A DNA stretch of 36,726 nucleotides from Rhodobacteraceae bacterium PARR1 (GCA_002256185.1 NKIT01000021.1:1-36726); one strand, 5' to 3'. Counted from the first letter of the stretch, positions 25,340-35,065 are shown. The notes: generated from the sequence alone by a model not told the origin. Program-made: numbers and translations.

Positions 25340-26328
25340 TCGTCCAGCAGGGGTGCGGGACCAAGCGGGATCGGGCCAAGGCGCATCCAGCCTTCGGACA
25401 GGATCAGCGACATATCCAGAACCTCTGCCGTGCCGTTCTTGGCCATCACCTCCAGCGCGCGGGTGATCGTGGGGGCGACCTCTGGCTTGACCAGTTGCGC
25501 TGCGACCAGGACCGGCACCAGTTCGCGCCAGCCTGTCAGGCGCAGGTCGATCTGGCCTGCGGCAAAGCCCTGCGCATCAGCTTCCACCGCACCCGAGGCG
25601 GACAGCACCAGATCGCCCCAAGTCAACGCGGCATCCCGCAGATTGAACACCGTCAGGCGCGGCTGCGTTGCGGGGGCGTGCCGGTCCAAGGGTGCGGTCA
25701 AACTTAGCGTAGCCTCAAGACGCAACCCGTCGATCAATTCTGGCAAAGTGGATTGCGTGGCAAGACGGCTACGAAAGCCTTCGTCGGGCGTGATCGACGT
25801 CGCTTCGGCCTGCACCTCATGCGTCAGGGGATCGGCCGCAGTGCGTTGGGTCTGGGCCATCAGGCGGGCGATGCCAAGACTCCAGCCCTGCGACGACAGC
25901 AGGGACAGACCATCGCCGGAAATGGCGGTCCAGTCCAGCGGGAGGGTCGTTCCCGGCGTGACCGCGACGGTGGCACTGATGGCCGAGGAACTGATCGTCA
26001 CCTCTTGCCCCGGCAGGTCCACAATCTGTTGTTCCGGCAAGTCCAACGTCACCTGCCAAGGCATCCATGCCTGCGCAGTGATCCGCGCTTCGGGGGCGGA
26101 CCAGCCTGTGCCGCTGGCTGTGTCGGCAAGATGCGGGCGCGTGATGTCCAAGGCAAAGCGCAGGGGAAAGCCCGTGACCCGCAAGCCATCATGGCCGGAC
26201 AGCATGCCCGCCTCTGTCTGGTCCTTGAACCAGTCTTCGGTCCCGCGTTCGATCAGACGCGCCGCGCCGAACCAATAGCCCGCCCAAAGCGCCACAAGAA
26301 CCAGCACCGCGATCAAAAGTCTCCGCAT
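25327..26328 (-). CDS. DUF2125 domain-containing protein
   Basis: A 333-residue protein of the alphaproteobacterial DUF2125 family, function unknown. One N-terminal membrane anchor (MRRLLIAVLVLVALWAGYWF) is followed by a large periplasmic part rich in beta strands. Family-like stretches are GLRVTGFPLRFALDITRPHL and the C-terminal LSEGWMRLGPIPLGP. The start at 26328 is chosen for this anchor; the frame stays open upstream to 26511 but covers the start of the divergent ChaC gene. It converges on the extensin-like gene with a 13-bp overlap of coding ends. Confidence 0.9.
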   Translation of the reverse strand: MRRLLIAVLVLVALWAGYWFGAARLIERGTEDWFKDQTEAGMLSGHDGLRVTGFPLRFALDITRPHLADTASGTGWSAPEARITAQAWMPWQVTLDLPEQQIVDLPGQEVTISSSAISATVAVTPGTTLPLDWTAISGDGLSLLSSQGWSLGIARLMAQTQRTAADPLTHEVQAEATSITPDEGFRSRLATQSTLPELIDGLRLEATLSLTAPLDRHAPATQPRLTVFNLRDAALTWGDLVLSASGAVEADAQGFAAGQIDLRLTGWRELVPVLVAAQLVKPEVAPTITRALEVMAKNGTAEVLDMSLILSEGWMRLGPIPLGPAPLLDDQRQ

Positions 26329-26390
26329 GGCAGCCCTTTCCTTCGCGTTTGCCCTGTTGTTTACAGGGCTGAATGAGAGAGGGCCAGCAT

Positions 26391-26927
26391 ATGCAAGACA
26401 GCCTCTGGGTCTTCGGCTATGGGTCGCTGATCTGGCACCCCGGTTTTCCGGTGGCCGAGCAGCGCATTGCGCGGCTGGATGGCTGGCACCGCAGTTTCTG
26501 CATGCGGTCAATCCACCATCGCGGCACCGAAGATCACCCCGGCCTTGTGCTGGCGCTGGACCGGGCAGCGGGCTCCGCCTGCAACGGTGTCGCCTTTCGT
26601 GTCGAACCGGGGGCAGAGGAGGAAACCTTGGCCGCCCTGCGCGAACGGGAATTGGTGTCGTCGGCCTATCTGGAAACCCATCTGGATGTCGGGTTCGCCG
26701 ATGGCACTGCCATTTCGGCGCTGGCTTATGTGATCGACCCCGATCATGTGCAGTATTGCGGCGGTCTGCCCTTGGAAGAACAGGCGCAGATCATCTTGTC
26801 TGCCAGCGGGGGGCGCGGGCCGAACCGGGACTATCTGTTTTCCACCGTGGACCATCTGCACGCCCTTGGCATCGCCGACGCCGACCTTGATTGGCTGGCG
26901 GCACGGGTGCGGGCATTGGCGGGTTGA
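26391..26927 (+). CDS. Gamma-glutamylcyclotransferase, ChaC type
   Basis: ChaC-type enzymes cleave glutathione to 5-oxoproline and Cys-Gly. The 178-residue protein shows the signature VFGYGSLIWHPGF near the N-terminus (YGSLIW at 10-15), GVAFRVEPG, and the conserved ERELVSSAYLE region that supplies the active-site Glu. The ATG at 26391 has GAGAGGG about nine bases before it; an ATG at 26373 would add six residues. It is divergent from the DUF2125 gene with only 62 bp between starts. Confidence 0.92.
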   Translation: MQDSLWVFGYGSLIWHPGFPVAEQRIARLDGWHRSFCMRSIHHRGTEDHPGLVLALDRAAGSACNGVAFRVEPGAEEETLAALRERELVSSAYLETHLDVGFADGTAISALAYVIDPDHVQYCGGLPLEEQAQIILSASGGRGPNRDYLFSTVDHLHALGIADADLDWLAARVRALAG

Positions 26928-26967
26928 ACCAAAGCGCGTCTTGACCGTTCCGTCACAGGGGTTTTGC

Positions 26968-26996
26968 TTGGCAGGGCGGCGCGGTCTTCCTATGCT
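26968..26996 (+). promoter_or_regulatory. Promoter candidate for the ExbB/OmpA-like operon
   Basis: TTGGCA (26968-26973) and TATGCT (26991-26996) are separated by 17 bp. The leader that follows holds two small hairpins, GGGCC-GCAAA-GGCCC (27013-27027) and CGTGC-CAAAA-GCACG (27040-27054), before the ATG at 27083. Confidence 0.45.
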
Positions 26997-27082
26997 TGCC
27001 GCCACAAAACATGGGCCGCAAAGGCCCTGAACAAGGTCACGTGCCAAAAGCACGGGCCAAAAGACGGACAGGCAAGACCGGG

Positions 27083-28252
27083 ATGGACAGATTTTCTGCG
27101 GAACCCACAACGACCTTCAGTCAGCCGATCCGGCAGATCGTCTTTATGCTCGTGGCAACCGCGCTGGTGGCGACGGGGGCTTGGGTCATCAAGGACACGG
27201 TCCTTGGCATCTATCACACCAACCCGCTGCTGAACGGGGCCATTCTTGGGGCGTTCCTGTTGGGGGTGGTCACCTGCTTCTGGCAGGTGGTGATCCTGAT
27301 GCAATCCGTCAGTTGGATCGAGGCTTTCGTGCGCCGAACACCCGGGGCCGACAGCGTTCAGCCGCCACGCCTGTTGGTGCCATTGGTGGCGCTGCTACGG
27401 ACGCGGGGGCAGCGGCTGCAAATCTCGAACGCATCATCCCGGTCGATCCTTGATTCCGTCGCCACACGGATCGACGAGGCACGGGATTTCACGCGCTACC
27501 TTGCCAATCTGCTGATCTTCCTTGGCCTTCTGGGCACGTTCTTTGGCCTTGCCACCTCGGTTCCTGCCATCGTGGAAACCATCCGCTCGCTGTCGCCGCA
27601 AGAGGGGGAAAGCGGCGTTCAGGTGTTTGAAAAGCTGATGTCGGGGCTGGAAAGCCAGTTGGGCGGAATGGGGACGGCATTTTCGTCGTCTTTGCTGGGT
27701 CTGGCCGGGTCTTTGGTCATCGGCCTGCTGGAACTCTTCGCCAGCCACGGCCAGAACCGGTTCTACCGTGAGCTTGAAGAATGGGTGTCGTCCATCACCC
27801 GTATCAGCCTTGCGTCAGACGGCGAAGGCGGCGACATGGCGGCGATGGATGCCGTGCTGGACCAGATGGCCGGCCAGATGGAGGCGTTGCAGAACCTGTA
27901 TACGCAATCCGACATCACGCGCGTGATGGTAGAGGACAAGATCGACGACCTGACCCGGGCAATTTCGGCCCTGACATCGCGAGTGGAAACGGAAACCGGC
28001 CAGACCGCGCTTTTGGCGCGCATTGCCGAAGGGCAGGAACGGCTGATCGCGCTGGTGCAACAGAATGAAGGCGCTGGCGGAGGGGATGCCGAAAGCCGGA
28101 TGCGCCTGCGGTCGATTGATGTGCAGATGCTGCGGATACTCGAAGAAATCTCGGCCGGGCGGCAGGAAAGCATGGCCGATCTGCGCGGTGATCTGTCGGC
28201 GCTGACGGCAGCGATCCGGCAATTGTCGCGCGGCACGGTCGGGCGGGGGTAA
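27083..28252 (+). CDS. MotA/TolQ/ExbB-type proton-channel protein with long cytoplasmic tail
   Basis: A 389-residue inner-membrane protein. Helices lie at about 20-40 (IVFMLVATALVATGAWVI), 52-74, 136-157 (NLLIFLGLLGTFFGLATSVP, the conserved TolQ/ExbB motif) and 188-212 (GTAFSSSLLGLAGSLVIGLL). The last about 160 residues are helical and probably coiled-coil. This family forms pentameric stators that use the proton gradient to drive a MotB/TolR-type partner, which is encoded 3 bp downstream. The start MDRFSAEP is chosen as family-like; the ribosome site is weak and the frame stays open back to 26996. Confidence 0.88.
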   Translation: MDRFSAEPTTTFSQPIRQIVFMLVATALVATGAWVIKDTVLGIYHTNPLLNGAILGAFLLGVVTCFWQVVILMQSVSWIEAFVRRTPGADSVQPPRLLVPLVALLRTRGQRLQISNASSRSILDSVATRIDEARDFTRYLANLLIFLGLLGTFFGLATSVPAIVETIRSLSPQEGESGVQVFEKLMSGLESQLGGMGTAFSSSLLGLAGSLVIGLLELFASHGQNRFYRELEEWVSSITRISLASDGEGGDMAAMDAVLDQMAGQMEALQNLYTQSDITRVMVEDKIDDLTRAISALTSRVETETGQTALLARIAEGQERLIALVQQNEGAGGGDAESRMRLRSIDVQMLRILEEISAGRQESMADLRGDLSALTAAIRQLSRGTVGRG

Positions 28253-28255
28253 GCC

Positions 28256-29791
28256 ATGGGCCTGCGCCGCCGCGACGGCAATCACATGATCTGGCCGGGC
28301 TTCGTCGATGCGGTGACGACGCTTCTGATGGTGATGATGTTCGTTCTGACGATCTTCACCGTGATGCAGACTGTCTTGCGCGACACGATTACCACGCAGT
28401 CGAACGAGTTGGACGAACTGACCGGCCAAATCGCGCAACTGGCCGATGCGCTGGGGCTGGAACGGGCCAAAGTGTCGGATTTGCAGGGGCAGGTGGGGTC
28501 TCTGACATCTTCGTTGGCCGCCGCGCAGGCCGAAGGCGCGCGGCAGGCGGACACGATCGTGCAACTGACCGGGCAATTGGCATCGCGGCAGGCCGAACTG
28601 GACAACGCCCAAGGCAAGATCGCCAGCTTTGAGGCGCAGGTGGCCACCCTTTTGGCGGAGCGTGACAAGGCGCGCGGTCAGGTGGCGGACCTGACCGCCA
28701 ATGTCGATGACCTGACCAAGGCGCAGGAAAAGCTGATCAGCGAACAAGAGGCGATGCAACTCGCGCTTGCCAAGGCCCGCGATGAGGTGAACGCACAGGA
28801 AGAAGCCGCCCGCCTTGCCGCCGCCCGGCGCGAGGCGCTAGAGGCGCTGTTGGCCGAAATGCGCACCCGCGCCGACACCGCCGAGGCGAAGGAGGCCGAG
28901 GCGCAGACAAAGCTGACCGAGGAAGAAGCCGCCCGTCTGGTCGATGCGGCGGCGCTGGAGGCGCTGCGGACGCGGTTGAAATCGTCGGATGACGAATTGA
29001 CGGCGATGACGCTGGCTCTGGAAGAACAGCGCAAAAAGGCCGAAGAGACGCTGACCCTGCTCGCCGCCGCGCAGACCGATGCAGCCAAGGCGGTGGACGG
29101 GCAGGATGCGAAAGCGGCGGCCTTGGCGATTGCCGAACGCGCCCTGACCGAGGAACAGCAAAAGTCTGTTGAGGCTGCGCGCAAGGTCACGCTGCTGAAC
29201 GAACAAATCTCTGCCCTGCGGGGCCAGTTGGCATCGCTGCAAGAGGTGCTGGACGCCTCTGCCGCCAAGGACGAAGCCGCACAGGTGCAGTTGCAAAACC
29301 TTGGCACGCAGTTGAACGCGGCCTTGGCACAGGTGGCATCCGAACAGAAACGCCGGGCCGAGTTGGAAGCAGCCGAGCGGGTGCGCCTTGAGGCGGAAAA
29401 CAAGGATTTGGCGAAGTTCCGGTCGGAATTCTTTGGCCAACTGTCGCAACTTCTGGATGGCCGCGACGGCGTGCGCGTGGTCGGTGACCGCTTCGTCTTC
29501 TCGTCCGAGGTGCTGTTCAACCCCGGTTCCGCTGATCTGGCACCTGAGGGACAGGCGCAGATTGCCGGAGTGGTGTCGATCTTGGATGAGATCAAGGATC
29601 AGATCCCGCAGGGGATTGACTGGATCATCCGCGTCGATGGCCATACCGACAATATCCCCCTGTCCGGGACCGGTGAGTTTTTGGACAACTGGCAACTGTC
29701 CCAAGCGCGGGCACTGTTTTTGGTGAATATCGCCCCGTGGCAGAGGGCGACTCTGAGGCAGCCCGCGCCCAGAACCGTCGAATCGAGTTGA
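28256..29791 (+). CDS. MotB/OmpA-like peptidoglycan-binding protein, C-terminus altered by deletion and frameshift
   Basis: Partner of the ExbB-like protein. It has one N-terminal membrane helix (MIWPGFVDAVTTLLMVMMFV, with the Asp typical of the proton path), a coiled coil of about 330 residues, then an OmpA/MotB domain from about 400 (RFVFSSEVLFNPGSADLAPE and RVDGHTDNIPLSG). After NWQLSQARAL the reading frame changes and ends in an unrelated tail of about 20 residues. The proper ending, FGEYRPVAEGD to AQNRRIELKLTER, is present in another frame at 29719-29808. About 20 conserved codons between the two are missing. The product here is therefore probably defective in wall binding, unless the deletion is a sequencing or assembly error. 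Confidence 0.88.
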   Translation: MGLRRRDGNHMIWPGFVDAVTTLLMVMMFVLTIFTVMQTVLRDTITTQSNELDELTGQIAQLADALGLERAKVSDLQGQVGSLTSSLAAAQAEGARQADTIVQLTGQLASRQAELDNAQGKIASFEAQVATLLAERDKARGQVADLTANVDDLTKAQEKLISEQEAMQLALAKARDEVNAQEEAARLAAARREALEALLAEMRTRADTAEAKEAEAQTKLTEEEAARLVDAAALEALRTRLKSSDDELTAMTLALEEQRKKAEETLTLLAAAQTDAAKAVDGQDAKAAALAIAERALTEEQQKSVEAARKVTLLNEQISALRGQLASLQEVLDASAAKDEAAQVQLQNLGTQLNAALAQVASEQKRRAELEAAERVRLEAENKDLAKFRSEFFGQLSQLLDGRDGVRVVGDRFVFSSEVLFNPGSADLAPEGQAQIAGVVSILDEIKDQIPQGIDWIIRVDGHTDNIPLSGTGEFLDNWQLSQARALFLVNIAPWQRATLRQPAPRTVESS

Positions 29792-29808
29792 AACTGACAG
29801 AGCGGTAA
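29719..29808 (+). pseudogene. Out-of-frame remnant of the OmpA-domain C-terminus
   Basis: Read in the third phase relative to the upstream gene, this segment encodes FGEYRPVAEGDSEAARAQNR followed by RIELKLTER and TAA, the normal end of an OmpA/MotB domain including the NRR motif. It has no start codon and makes sense only as the displaced tail of the preceding gene. Confidence 0.85.
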
Positions 29809-29838
29809 GGGGGCAAACCCTTTCGACGAAATTTGCCT

Positions 29839-30804
29839 CTACTTGACCGTTGCGCTGAGCGTCCGCTGTTCCAGCGCCACGCCATCGCGGGTCAGGATCA
29901 GCGTGCCGACATAGTCACCCAATGGCCAAGACCCGCGCAGCTTACGCCCGGTGAATTGCATCGCTTGCGCTTGGGTGCGGTCGATGGTGACGGCCTGATC
30001 GACCACGGTTTCCTCTGGCCCCTTTAGCCGCAGGGTCAGGACATCGCCCGCCTTTGCGCCAAAGAAAAAGGCCCAGATCACCAGCGCGGGTGTGTCGGGT
30101 GCAAACTCCAGCCGTGGCGGCAGACCTGCCTTGACCGCTGCGTAATCCGGCGCGGCATCGGTGATCCCGGCGTCCAGAAAGCCGAAGCTGTCATAGGGGA
30201 TGGGGTCTTCCCACAGGTCCGTCGTCGGGTCTGGCGCGGCACTGCAGGTCGTGGGGGCATCGGGGGTAAAGGGGTCCACCTCAACCCCGTTCTTGCGCAC
30301 TGCCAAATGGAGATGCGGAAAGACCGTGTTGCCTGACAGGCCAATCTTGCCGAGCACCGTCTTGCGGCCCACCTGATCGCCCGCTTTCACGGTGACTGTG
30401 CCGAATTTCATGTGGCAATACTGGGTCTCCCAACCTCCGCCATGGTCGATCACCACCCCATTTCCGCAATCGCGCCCGTTCAGCGCCGGGGCAGCGGGGT
30501 CGTCCTTGGCGATGTCGGGCATTCCGTCGCGCAGCCCTTTGACGCGACCGGGGGCGACGGGATGGATCGCCACGCCCGCCTCCATCCATGCCGTCGTGGG
30601 CAGGCGGATGTCGGTGCCATCGTGGCCGTCGTAGGTCAGCGGGCCACAGGTGAAATCCTGCATGCCGGGGCCGGTGTCGTGGTCGAAATAGTTCTGGATG
30701 AAGCAGGTTTCCCCCAAGGTGCAATCCACCGGAAAACCCAATTCAAAGGCCCCCGCCATTCCGGCGGGGGCCAATGTCAGTGTAAGCGCTAGCGCCCGGA
30801 TCAT
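29839..30804 (-). CDS. M23 family metallopeptidase (LytM domain)
   Basis: A 321-residue exported protein: signal peptide 1-19 (ending MAGA), then a LytM/M23 peptidase domain. The zinc motif is complete: HDGTD (His61, Asp65), His131 in YCHMKFG, and HLH at 164-166. Such enzymes cut peptidoglycan cross-bridges or, as in EnvC/NlpD types, activate amidases. The last about 110 residues are a separate beta-rich region of unknown role. Its start overlaps the clpA stop by 4 bp (ATGA), so it is translated with clpA. It converges with the OmpA-like gene 30 bp away. Confidence 0.93.
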   Translation of the reverse strand: MIRALALTLTLAPAGMAGAFELGFPVDCTLGETCFIQNYFDHDTGPGMQDFTCGPLTYDGHDGTDIRLPTTAWMEAGVAIHPVAPGRVKGLRDGMPDIAKDDPAAPALNGRDCGNGVVIDHGGGWETQYCHMKFGTVTVKAGDQVGRKTVLGKIGLSGNTVFPHLHLAVRKNGVEVDPFTPDAPTTCSAAPDPTTDLWEDPIPYDSFGFLDAGITDAAPDYAAVKAGLPPRLEFAPDTPALVIWAFFFGAKAGDVLTLRLKGPEETVVDQAVTIDRTQAQAMQFTGRKLRGSWPLGDYVGTLILTRDGVALEQRTLSATVK

Positions 30805-33119
30805 TCCGCCGTCAGAAGCGGCGGCTTTTGCCCGGTCAGGCGCGGCTTGGCGGGTTCCTGAATCTCAAGCTCGATCCCTTCGCCCTTGACCACGACACGG
30901 ACCACACCGCCCTTGACCAGCTTGCCGAACAGCAATTCTTCGGCCAGCGGCTTCTTGATGTGTTCCTGAATCACGCGACCCAAGGGACGCGCGCCCATCT
31001 TGTCGTCATAGCCCTTGTCGCCCAGCCAAATCGCGGCTTCGGGCGACAGTTCAATATGAACCCCGCGGTCCATCAACTGCGCCTCAAGCTGAAGCACGAA
31101 CTTTTCCACCACCTGGAAGATCGTTTCCTTCGCCAGCGGCGCGAAGCTGATCACCGCATCCAGACGGTTGCGGAATTCCGGGGTGAAGGTGCGTTCGATT
31201 GCGGCAGTGTCTTCGCCGGTGCGGCGTTCGCGGCCAAAGCCGATGGCCGATTTCGCCTGTTCCGATGCACCCGCGTTCGAGGTCATGATCAGGATGACAT
31301 TGCGGAAATCGACCTGCCGCCCGTTGTGATCGGTCAGCTTGCCATGGTCCATGACCTGCAACAGGATGTTGTAGACATCCGGGTGGGCCTTTTCCATTTC
31401 GTCCAGCAGCAGCACGCAATGCGGGTGCTGATCGACGCCATCGGTCAACATGCCGCCTTGGTCAAAGCCTACATAGCCGGGGGGCGCACCGATCAGACGG
31501 GAAACGGCGTGCTTTTCCATGTATTCCGACATGTCAAAGCGCAGCAGTTCCACGCCCAAGGTGTTGGCGAGTTGCTTTGCCACCTCGGTCTTGCCCACGC
31601 CGGTCGGACCCGCGAAGAGGTAGTTGCCGATGGGTTTTTCCGGCTCGCGCAGACCCGCACGGGCCAGTTTGATGGATGAACACAGCGCCTCAACCGCCTT
31701 GTCCTGACCGAAGACCACGCGCTTGAGCGACTTTTCCAGATCGCGCAGCACCTCGGCATCGTCTTTTGAGACGTTCTTCGGGGGGATGCGGGCGATCTTG
31801 GCAACCACAGCCTCAATCTCTTTGGTGCCGAGCGTCTTGCGCTTCTTGTTTTCCGGCAGCAGGTGCTGTGCAGCACCGGCTTCGTCGATCACATCGATGG
31901 CGCTGTCGGGCAGTTTGCGGTCATTGATGTAGCGCGCGGCCAATTCGACCGCCGCCTTGATCGCATCCGCCGTATAGCGCAGGTCGTGGTGTTCTTCGAA
32001 ATGCGGCTTCAGACCCATCAGGATCTTGATCGCATCGGGGACCGACGGTTCGTTCACGTCAATCTTCTGGAACCGGCGGCTCAGCGCGCGGTCCTTTTCA
32101 AAGTGCTGACGGAATTCCTTGTAGGTGGTTGATCCCATCGTCCGCAGTTTGCCGCCCTGCAACGCAGGTTTCAACAGGTTCGATGCATCCATCGCCCCGC
32201 CCGAGGTTGCCCCGGCGCCGATCACTGTGTGGATCTCGTCGATGAAAAGGATACCGTCGGGGTGATCTTCCATCTCTTTGACCACGGCTTTCAGGCGTTC
32301 TTCAAAGTCACCGCGATAGCGGGTGCCGGCCAGCAGCGCGCCCATATCAAGGCTGAAGATCGTGGCGCGCGACAGGACTTCGGGCACCTCTTTCTTGATG
32401 ATCTTCCATGCCAGACCTTCGGCGATGGCGGTCTTGCCCACGCCCGGATCACCCACCAGCAGCGGGTTGTTCTTGCGGCGGCGGCAAAGCACCTGAATGG
32501 CACGCTCCACCTCGGCCTCGCGGCCGATGAGGGGGTCGACGTCGCCCTTTTTCGCCTTCACGTTCAGGTCTACGCAGTATTTCGACAGCGCGGATTCCTT
32601 GGCCTCCCCAGCCTCAGCCTTGGGGGTTTCGATGTGTTCATCCGCCCCGCTGACCGGACGGCTTTCGCCATAGGACGGGTCTTTGGCAACGCCATGGGCG
32701 ATGAAGTTCACCGCGTCATAGCGCGTCATATCCTGCTCTTGCAGAAAATAGGCGGCGTTGGATTCCCGTTCCGCGAAAATCGCGACAAGGACGTTCGCCC
32801 CTGTCACCTCTGTCCGGCCCGAGGACTGGACATGGATCGCGGCGCGCTGGATCACGCGCTGGAAGGCGGCTGTCGGAACAGCCTCTGATCCTTCGACATC
32901 GGTGACCAATGTTGAAAGATCGTCATCGATGAAATCGACGAGCGTCTTGCGCAACTCGTCAAGGTTCACCGAACACGCCTTCATGACCCGTGCGGCATCG
33001 GGTTCGTCGATCAGGGCCAGCAGGAGATGTTCCAGCGTGGCGAGTTCATGGCGGCGCGCATTGGCAAGGGCCAGGGCGCCGTGGATGGCCTGTTCAAGCG
33101 TGTTTGAAAACGACGGCAC
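30801..33119 (-). CDS. clpA: ATP-dependent Clp protease ATP-binding subunit ClpA
   Basis: ClpA unfolds proteins and feeds them to ClpP. In the 772-residue protein, the N-domain is at 1-145, the first AAA module has Walker A GDPGVGKT at 223-230 and Walker B ILFIDE near 290, and the second AAA module has GPTGVGKT at 504-511 and VLLLDE near 570. The ClpP-docking loop SAIGFG is at about 624-629. Short C-terminal additions are rich in Pro and Lys. No clpS adaptor gene lies in the 257 bp before it, although clpS-clpA pairs are common. The M23 peptidase gene is coupled downstream. Confidence 0.97.
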   Translation of the reverse strand: MPSFSNTLEQAIHGALALANARRHELATLEHLLLALIDEPDAARVMKACSVNLDELRKTLVDFIDDDLSTLVTDVEGSEAVPTAAFQRVIQRAAIHVQSSGRTEVTGANVLVAIFAERESNAAYFLQEQDMTRYDAVNFIAHGVAKDPSYGESRPVSGADEHIETPKAEAGEAKESALSKYCVDLNVKAKKGDVDPLIGREAEVERAIQVLCRRRKNNPLLVGDPGVGKTAIAEGLAWKIIKKEVPEVLSRATIFSLDMGALLAGTRYRGDFEERLKAVVKEMEDHPDGILFIDEIHTVIGAGATSGGAMDASNLLKPALQGGKLRTMGSTTYKEFRQHFEKDRALSRRFQKIDVNEPSVPDAIKILMGLKPHFEEHHDLRYTADAIKAAVELAARYINDRKLPDSAIDVIDEAGAAQHLLPENKKRKTLGTKEIEAVVAKIARIPPKNVSKDDAEVLRDLEKSLKRVVFGQDKAVEALCSSIKLARAGLREPEKPIGNYLFAGPTGVGKTEVAKQLANTLGVELLRFDMSEYMEKHAVSRLIGAPPGYVGFDQGGMLTDGVDQHPHCVLLLDEMEKAHPDVYNILLQVMDHGKLTDHNGRQVDFRNVILIMTSNAGASEQAKSAIGFGRERRTGEDTAAIERTFTPEFRNRLDAVISFAPLAKETIFQVVEKFVLQLEAQLMDRGVHIELSPEAAIWLGDKGYDDKMGARPLGRVIQEHIKKPLAEELLFGKLVKGGVVRVVVKGEGIELEIQEPAKPRLTGQKPPLLTAE

Positions 33120-33376
33120 GTGCTGTGCTCCTGTTCCTCAGGGTTGGCAGGGGTGTTTCGAGAACCCGATCCAACCGTGGCCTCATGCCCTTTAGACTTC
33201 GGTTAATTCTGCCGCACTTCAAGGACAATTTGCAGGATATTGCGCTTTGCTGCATCGCACCGTGAAAAAGTGATCCCAAGCCTGCAAAAGACACCCCCCT
33301 CTGCACGCGGTTGCGGCAGGTCAGGGATGGCATCGCGGGGGGCAGGGATCGCGGGGGCAATGGCCGGGGCGGCGGA

Positions 33377-34147
33377 TCAGAAGTGATCCTTGCGTTTGCG
33401 CAGTTCGGCAAATACGGCGGCGGCGGTGGCGCCCGTCATGCCGATCTGGTCCGCGATGGCGGGATTGCCTGCCCGCAGGAACGGATTCGTGGCCAGTTCC
33501 AGCGACAACAGCGATGGCACCGTTGGCGTGCCTTTTTGCACTGCGGTTGATGTCGCCTCGATCCGCTCCACCAGCGCTTCGTTGTTCAGATCGACGGCGG
33601 CGGCAAACAGCAGGTTGCTGGCGGTGTATTCATGGCCAGAGCAAACCAGCGTGTCGGGCGGCAGTGCGGCGAGTTTTGACAGAGTGCCCCACATCAACTT
33701 CGGCGTGCCCTCAAACAGCCGCCCGCATCCACCCGCCATCAGGCTGTCGCCGGTGAATACATATTTCGAGACAGGGAAGTGATAGCCGATATGGCCGATG
33801 GTGTGGCCGGGGACAGAGATGACCTCTGCGGTTTCCGACCCGACCCTGACCTGATCGCCGTCGTTGAGTTGGGTTTGCAGCGGCGGCAGGCGGTGCGCAT
33901 CGCTGGCGCCGCCCAAAATGCGCGCACCCGTTGCAGCGGCGATTTCTTCGGCACCGGCCACATGATCGCTGTGATGGTGGGTCAGCAGGATTTGCGACAG
34001 CGTCCAGCCCCTTTCGCGCAGTACGGACAGGATCGGTGCAGCCTCAGGCGCGTCGACAAGCGCGGTCTCGCCGCTTGCCGGGTCGTGCAAAAGGAAAGCG
34101 TAATTGTCTTTCAGGCAAGGAATGGTAGTCAGGAGCAATGGCATCAA
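33377..34147 (-). CDS. gloB: Hydroxyacylglutathione hydrolase (glyoxalase II)
   Basis: GloB hydrolyses S-D-lactoylglutathione to glutathione and D-lactate in methylglyoxal detoxification. The 256-residue length is usual. The metallo-beta-lactamase motif THHHSDH is at 56-62, followed by VPGHTIGHIGYHF and the GDSLMAGGCGRLFEGTP stretch, and GHEYT supplies another metal ligand. Two adjacent ATG codons (34147 and 34144) are possible starts. It is divergent from the methyltransferase gene with 132 bp between them, an arrangement I recall as recurrent in Rhodobacteraceae. Confidence 0.95.
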   Translation of the reverse strand: MMPLLLTTIPCLKDNYAFLLHDPASGETALVDAPEAAPILSVLRERGWTLSQILLTHHHSDHVAGAEEIAAATGARILGGASDAHRLPPLQTQLNDGDQVRVGSETAEVISVPGHTIGHIGYHFPVSKYVFTGDSLMAGGCGRLFEGTPKLMWGTLSKLAALPPDTLVCSGHEYTASNLLFAAAVDLNNEALVERIEATSTAVQKGTPTVPSLLSLELATNPFLRAGNPAIADQIGMTGATAAAVFAELRKRKDHF

Positions 34148-34279
34148 GCGCCTCTATTGTCGGCCGCACAAACGGGCAAGCCTCTCAGACTTCAGTCACG
34201 CAGTAGAATAAATGCTGCGGTGGCACACTGAACGCGCTCTAACCTTTCGGCAAGTGTCCGAACCTGCTTATGGAATATA

Positions 34280-35047
34280 ATGCACCTGGATGTTCTCGAT
34301 TTGCGAAACTTTTATTACAGAACGCAACTCGGGCGGGTGGCGCAGCGTGCGATTCGTGACCAGACGTTGAAACTCTGGCCGGTGCAGTCGGGCCAGACGG
34401 TTGCGGGCTTCGGATTTGCGGTGCCACTGCTGCGCCCCTATCTGGCCGAGTCGCGGCGGATCATCGGTCTGATGCCCGGTCCGCAAGGCGTGATGCCATG
34501 GCCAGCGGGCATGGAGAATGTGTCGGTCCTGTGCGAAGAAACGGCGTGGCCGCTGTCCACCGGGCTGGTGGATCGGCTGGTGTTGATGCACGGGCTTGAG
34601 ACATCCGAACACCCGACTGCCGTCTTGCAAGAGGCGCACCGCGTGCTTGGCCCCGGTGGGCGGGCGCTGGTGGTGGTGCCCAACCGGTCGGGGCTTTGGG
34701 CGCGGGGGGATGGCACTCCCTTTGGCTTTGGCCGTCCCTATTCGATGACCCAGTTGGAAACGCAGTTGAAACGCCACGGCTTTACGCCCGAACGGTCCTG
34801 CGCCGCGCTTTTCTCGCCGCCGTCGCAGGGGCGGTTCTGGTTGCGCACGGCGGATATGTGGGAAGGTCTGGGCCGTCGCTTCGGGCCTTGGCTGGCGGGC
34901 GGCGTGCTGATGGTTGAGGCGTCAAAGCAAGTCTATGCCCCGACGCGCGGCGGTTTGGGCGCGGCGGTCCGCCGCCCGCTGCGCGCCTTGGAAGGTGTGG
35001 GCAAGGGCGTGCCAGAGCCCGCCCTGAACCGCGGCGAAACCCACTGA
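34280..35047 (+). CDS. Class I SAM-dependent methyltransferase family protein
   Basis: A 255-residue protein with a methyltransferase-type fold. The late motifs are clear ([20 protein letters not shown], then [19 protein letters not shown]), but motif I reads [11 protein letters not shown] rather than the usual GxGxG, so SAM binding may be altered. The C-terminal part is basic. The substrate is unknown. It is divergent from gloB and may share its promoter region. Confidence 0.82.
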   Translation: MHLDVLDLRNFYYRTQLGRVAQRAIRDQTLKLWPVQSGQTVAGFGFAVPLLRPYLAESRRIIGLMPGPQGVMPWPAGMENVSVLCEETAWPLSTGLVDRLVLMHGLETSEHPTAVLQEAHRVLGPGGRALVVVPNRSGLWARGDGTPFGFGRPYSMTQLETQLKRHGFTPERSCAALFSPPSQGRFWLRTADMWEGLGRRFGPWLAGGVLMVEASKQVYAPTRGGLGAAVRRPLRALEGVGKGVPEPALNRGETH

Positions 35048-35065
35048 TCGCGCGTCTGGGGTCCC

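Noticed and set aside
29711-29725. Programmed ribosomal frameshift at the T5 run
   Set aside because: A slip would restore the final residues but still leave about 20 conserved codons of the OmpA domain missing, so deletion is the better explanation.
27083-29808. Zorya-type phage defence motor
   Set aside because: Only a MotA-like/MotB-like pair is present; no ZorC, ZorD or ZorE-like gene follows, and the surroundings are core genes.
33120-33376. clpS or a small gene upstream of clpA, or a heat-shock promoter
   Set aside because: No ClpS-like frame fits, and no convincing sigma32 or sigma70 pair was found; a clpA promoter must exist but I cannot place it.
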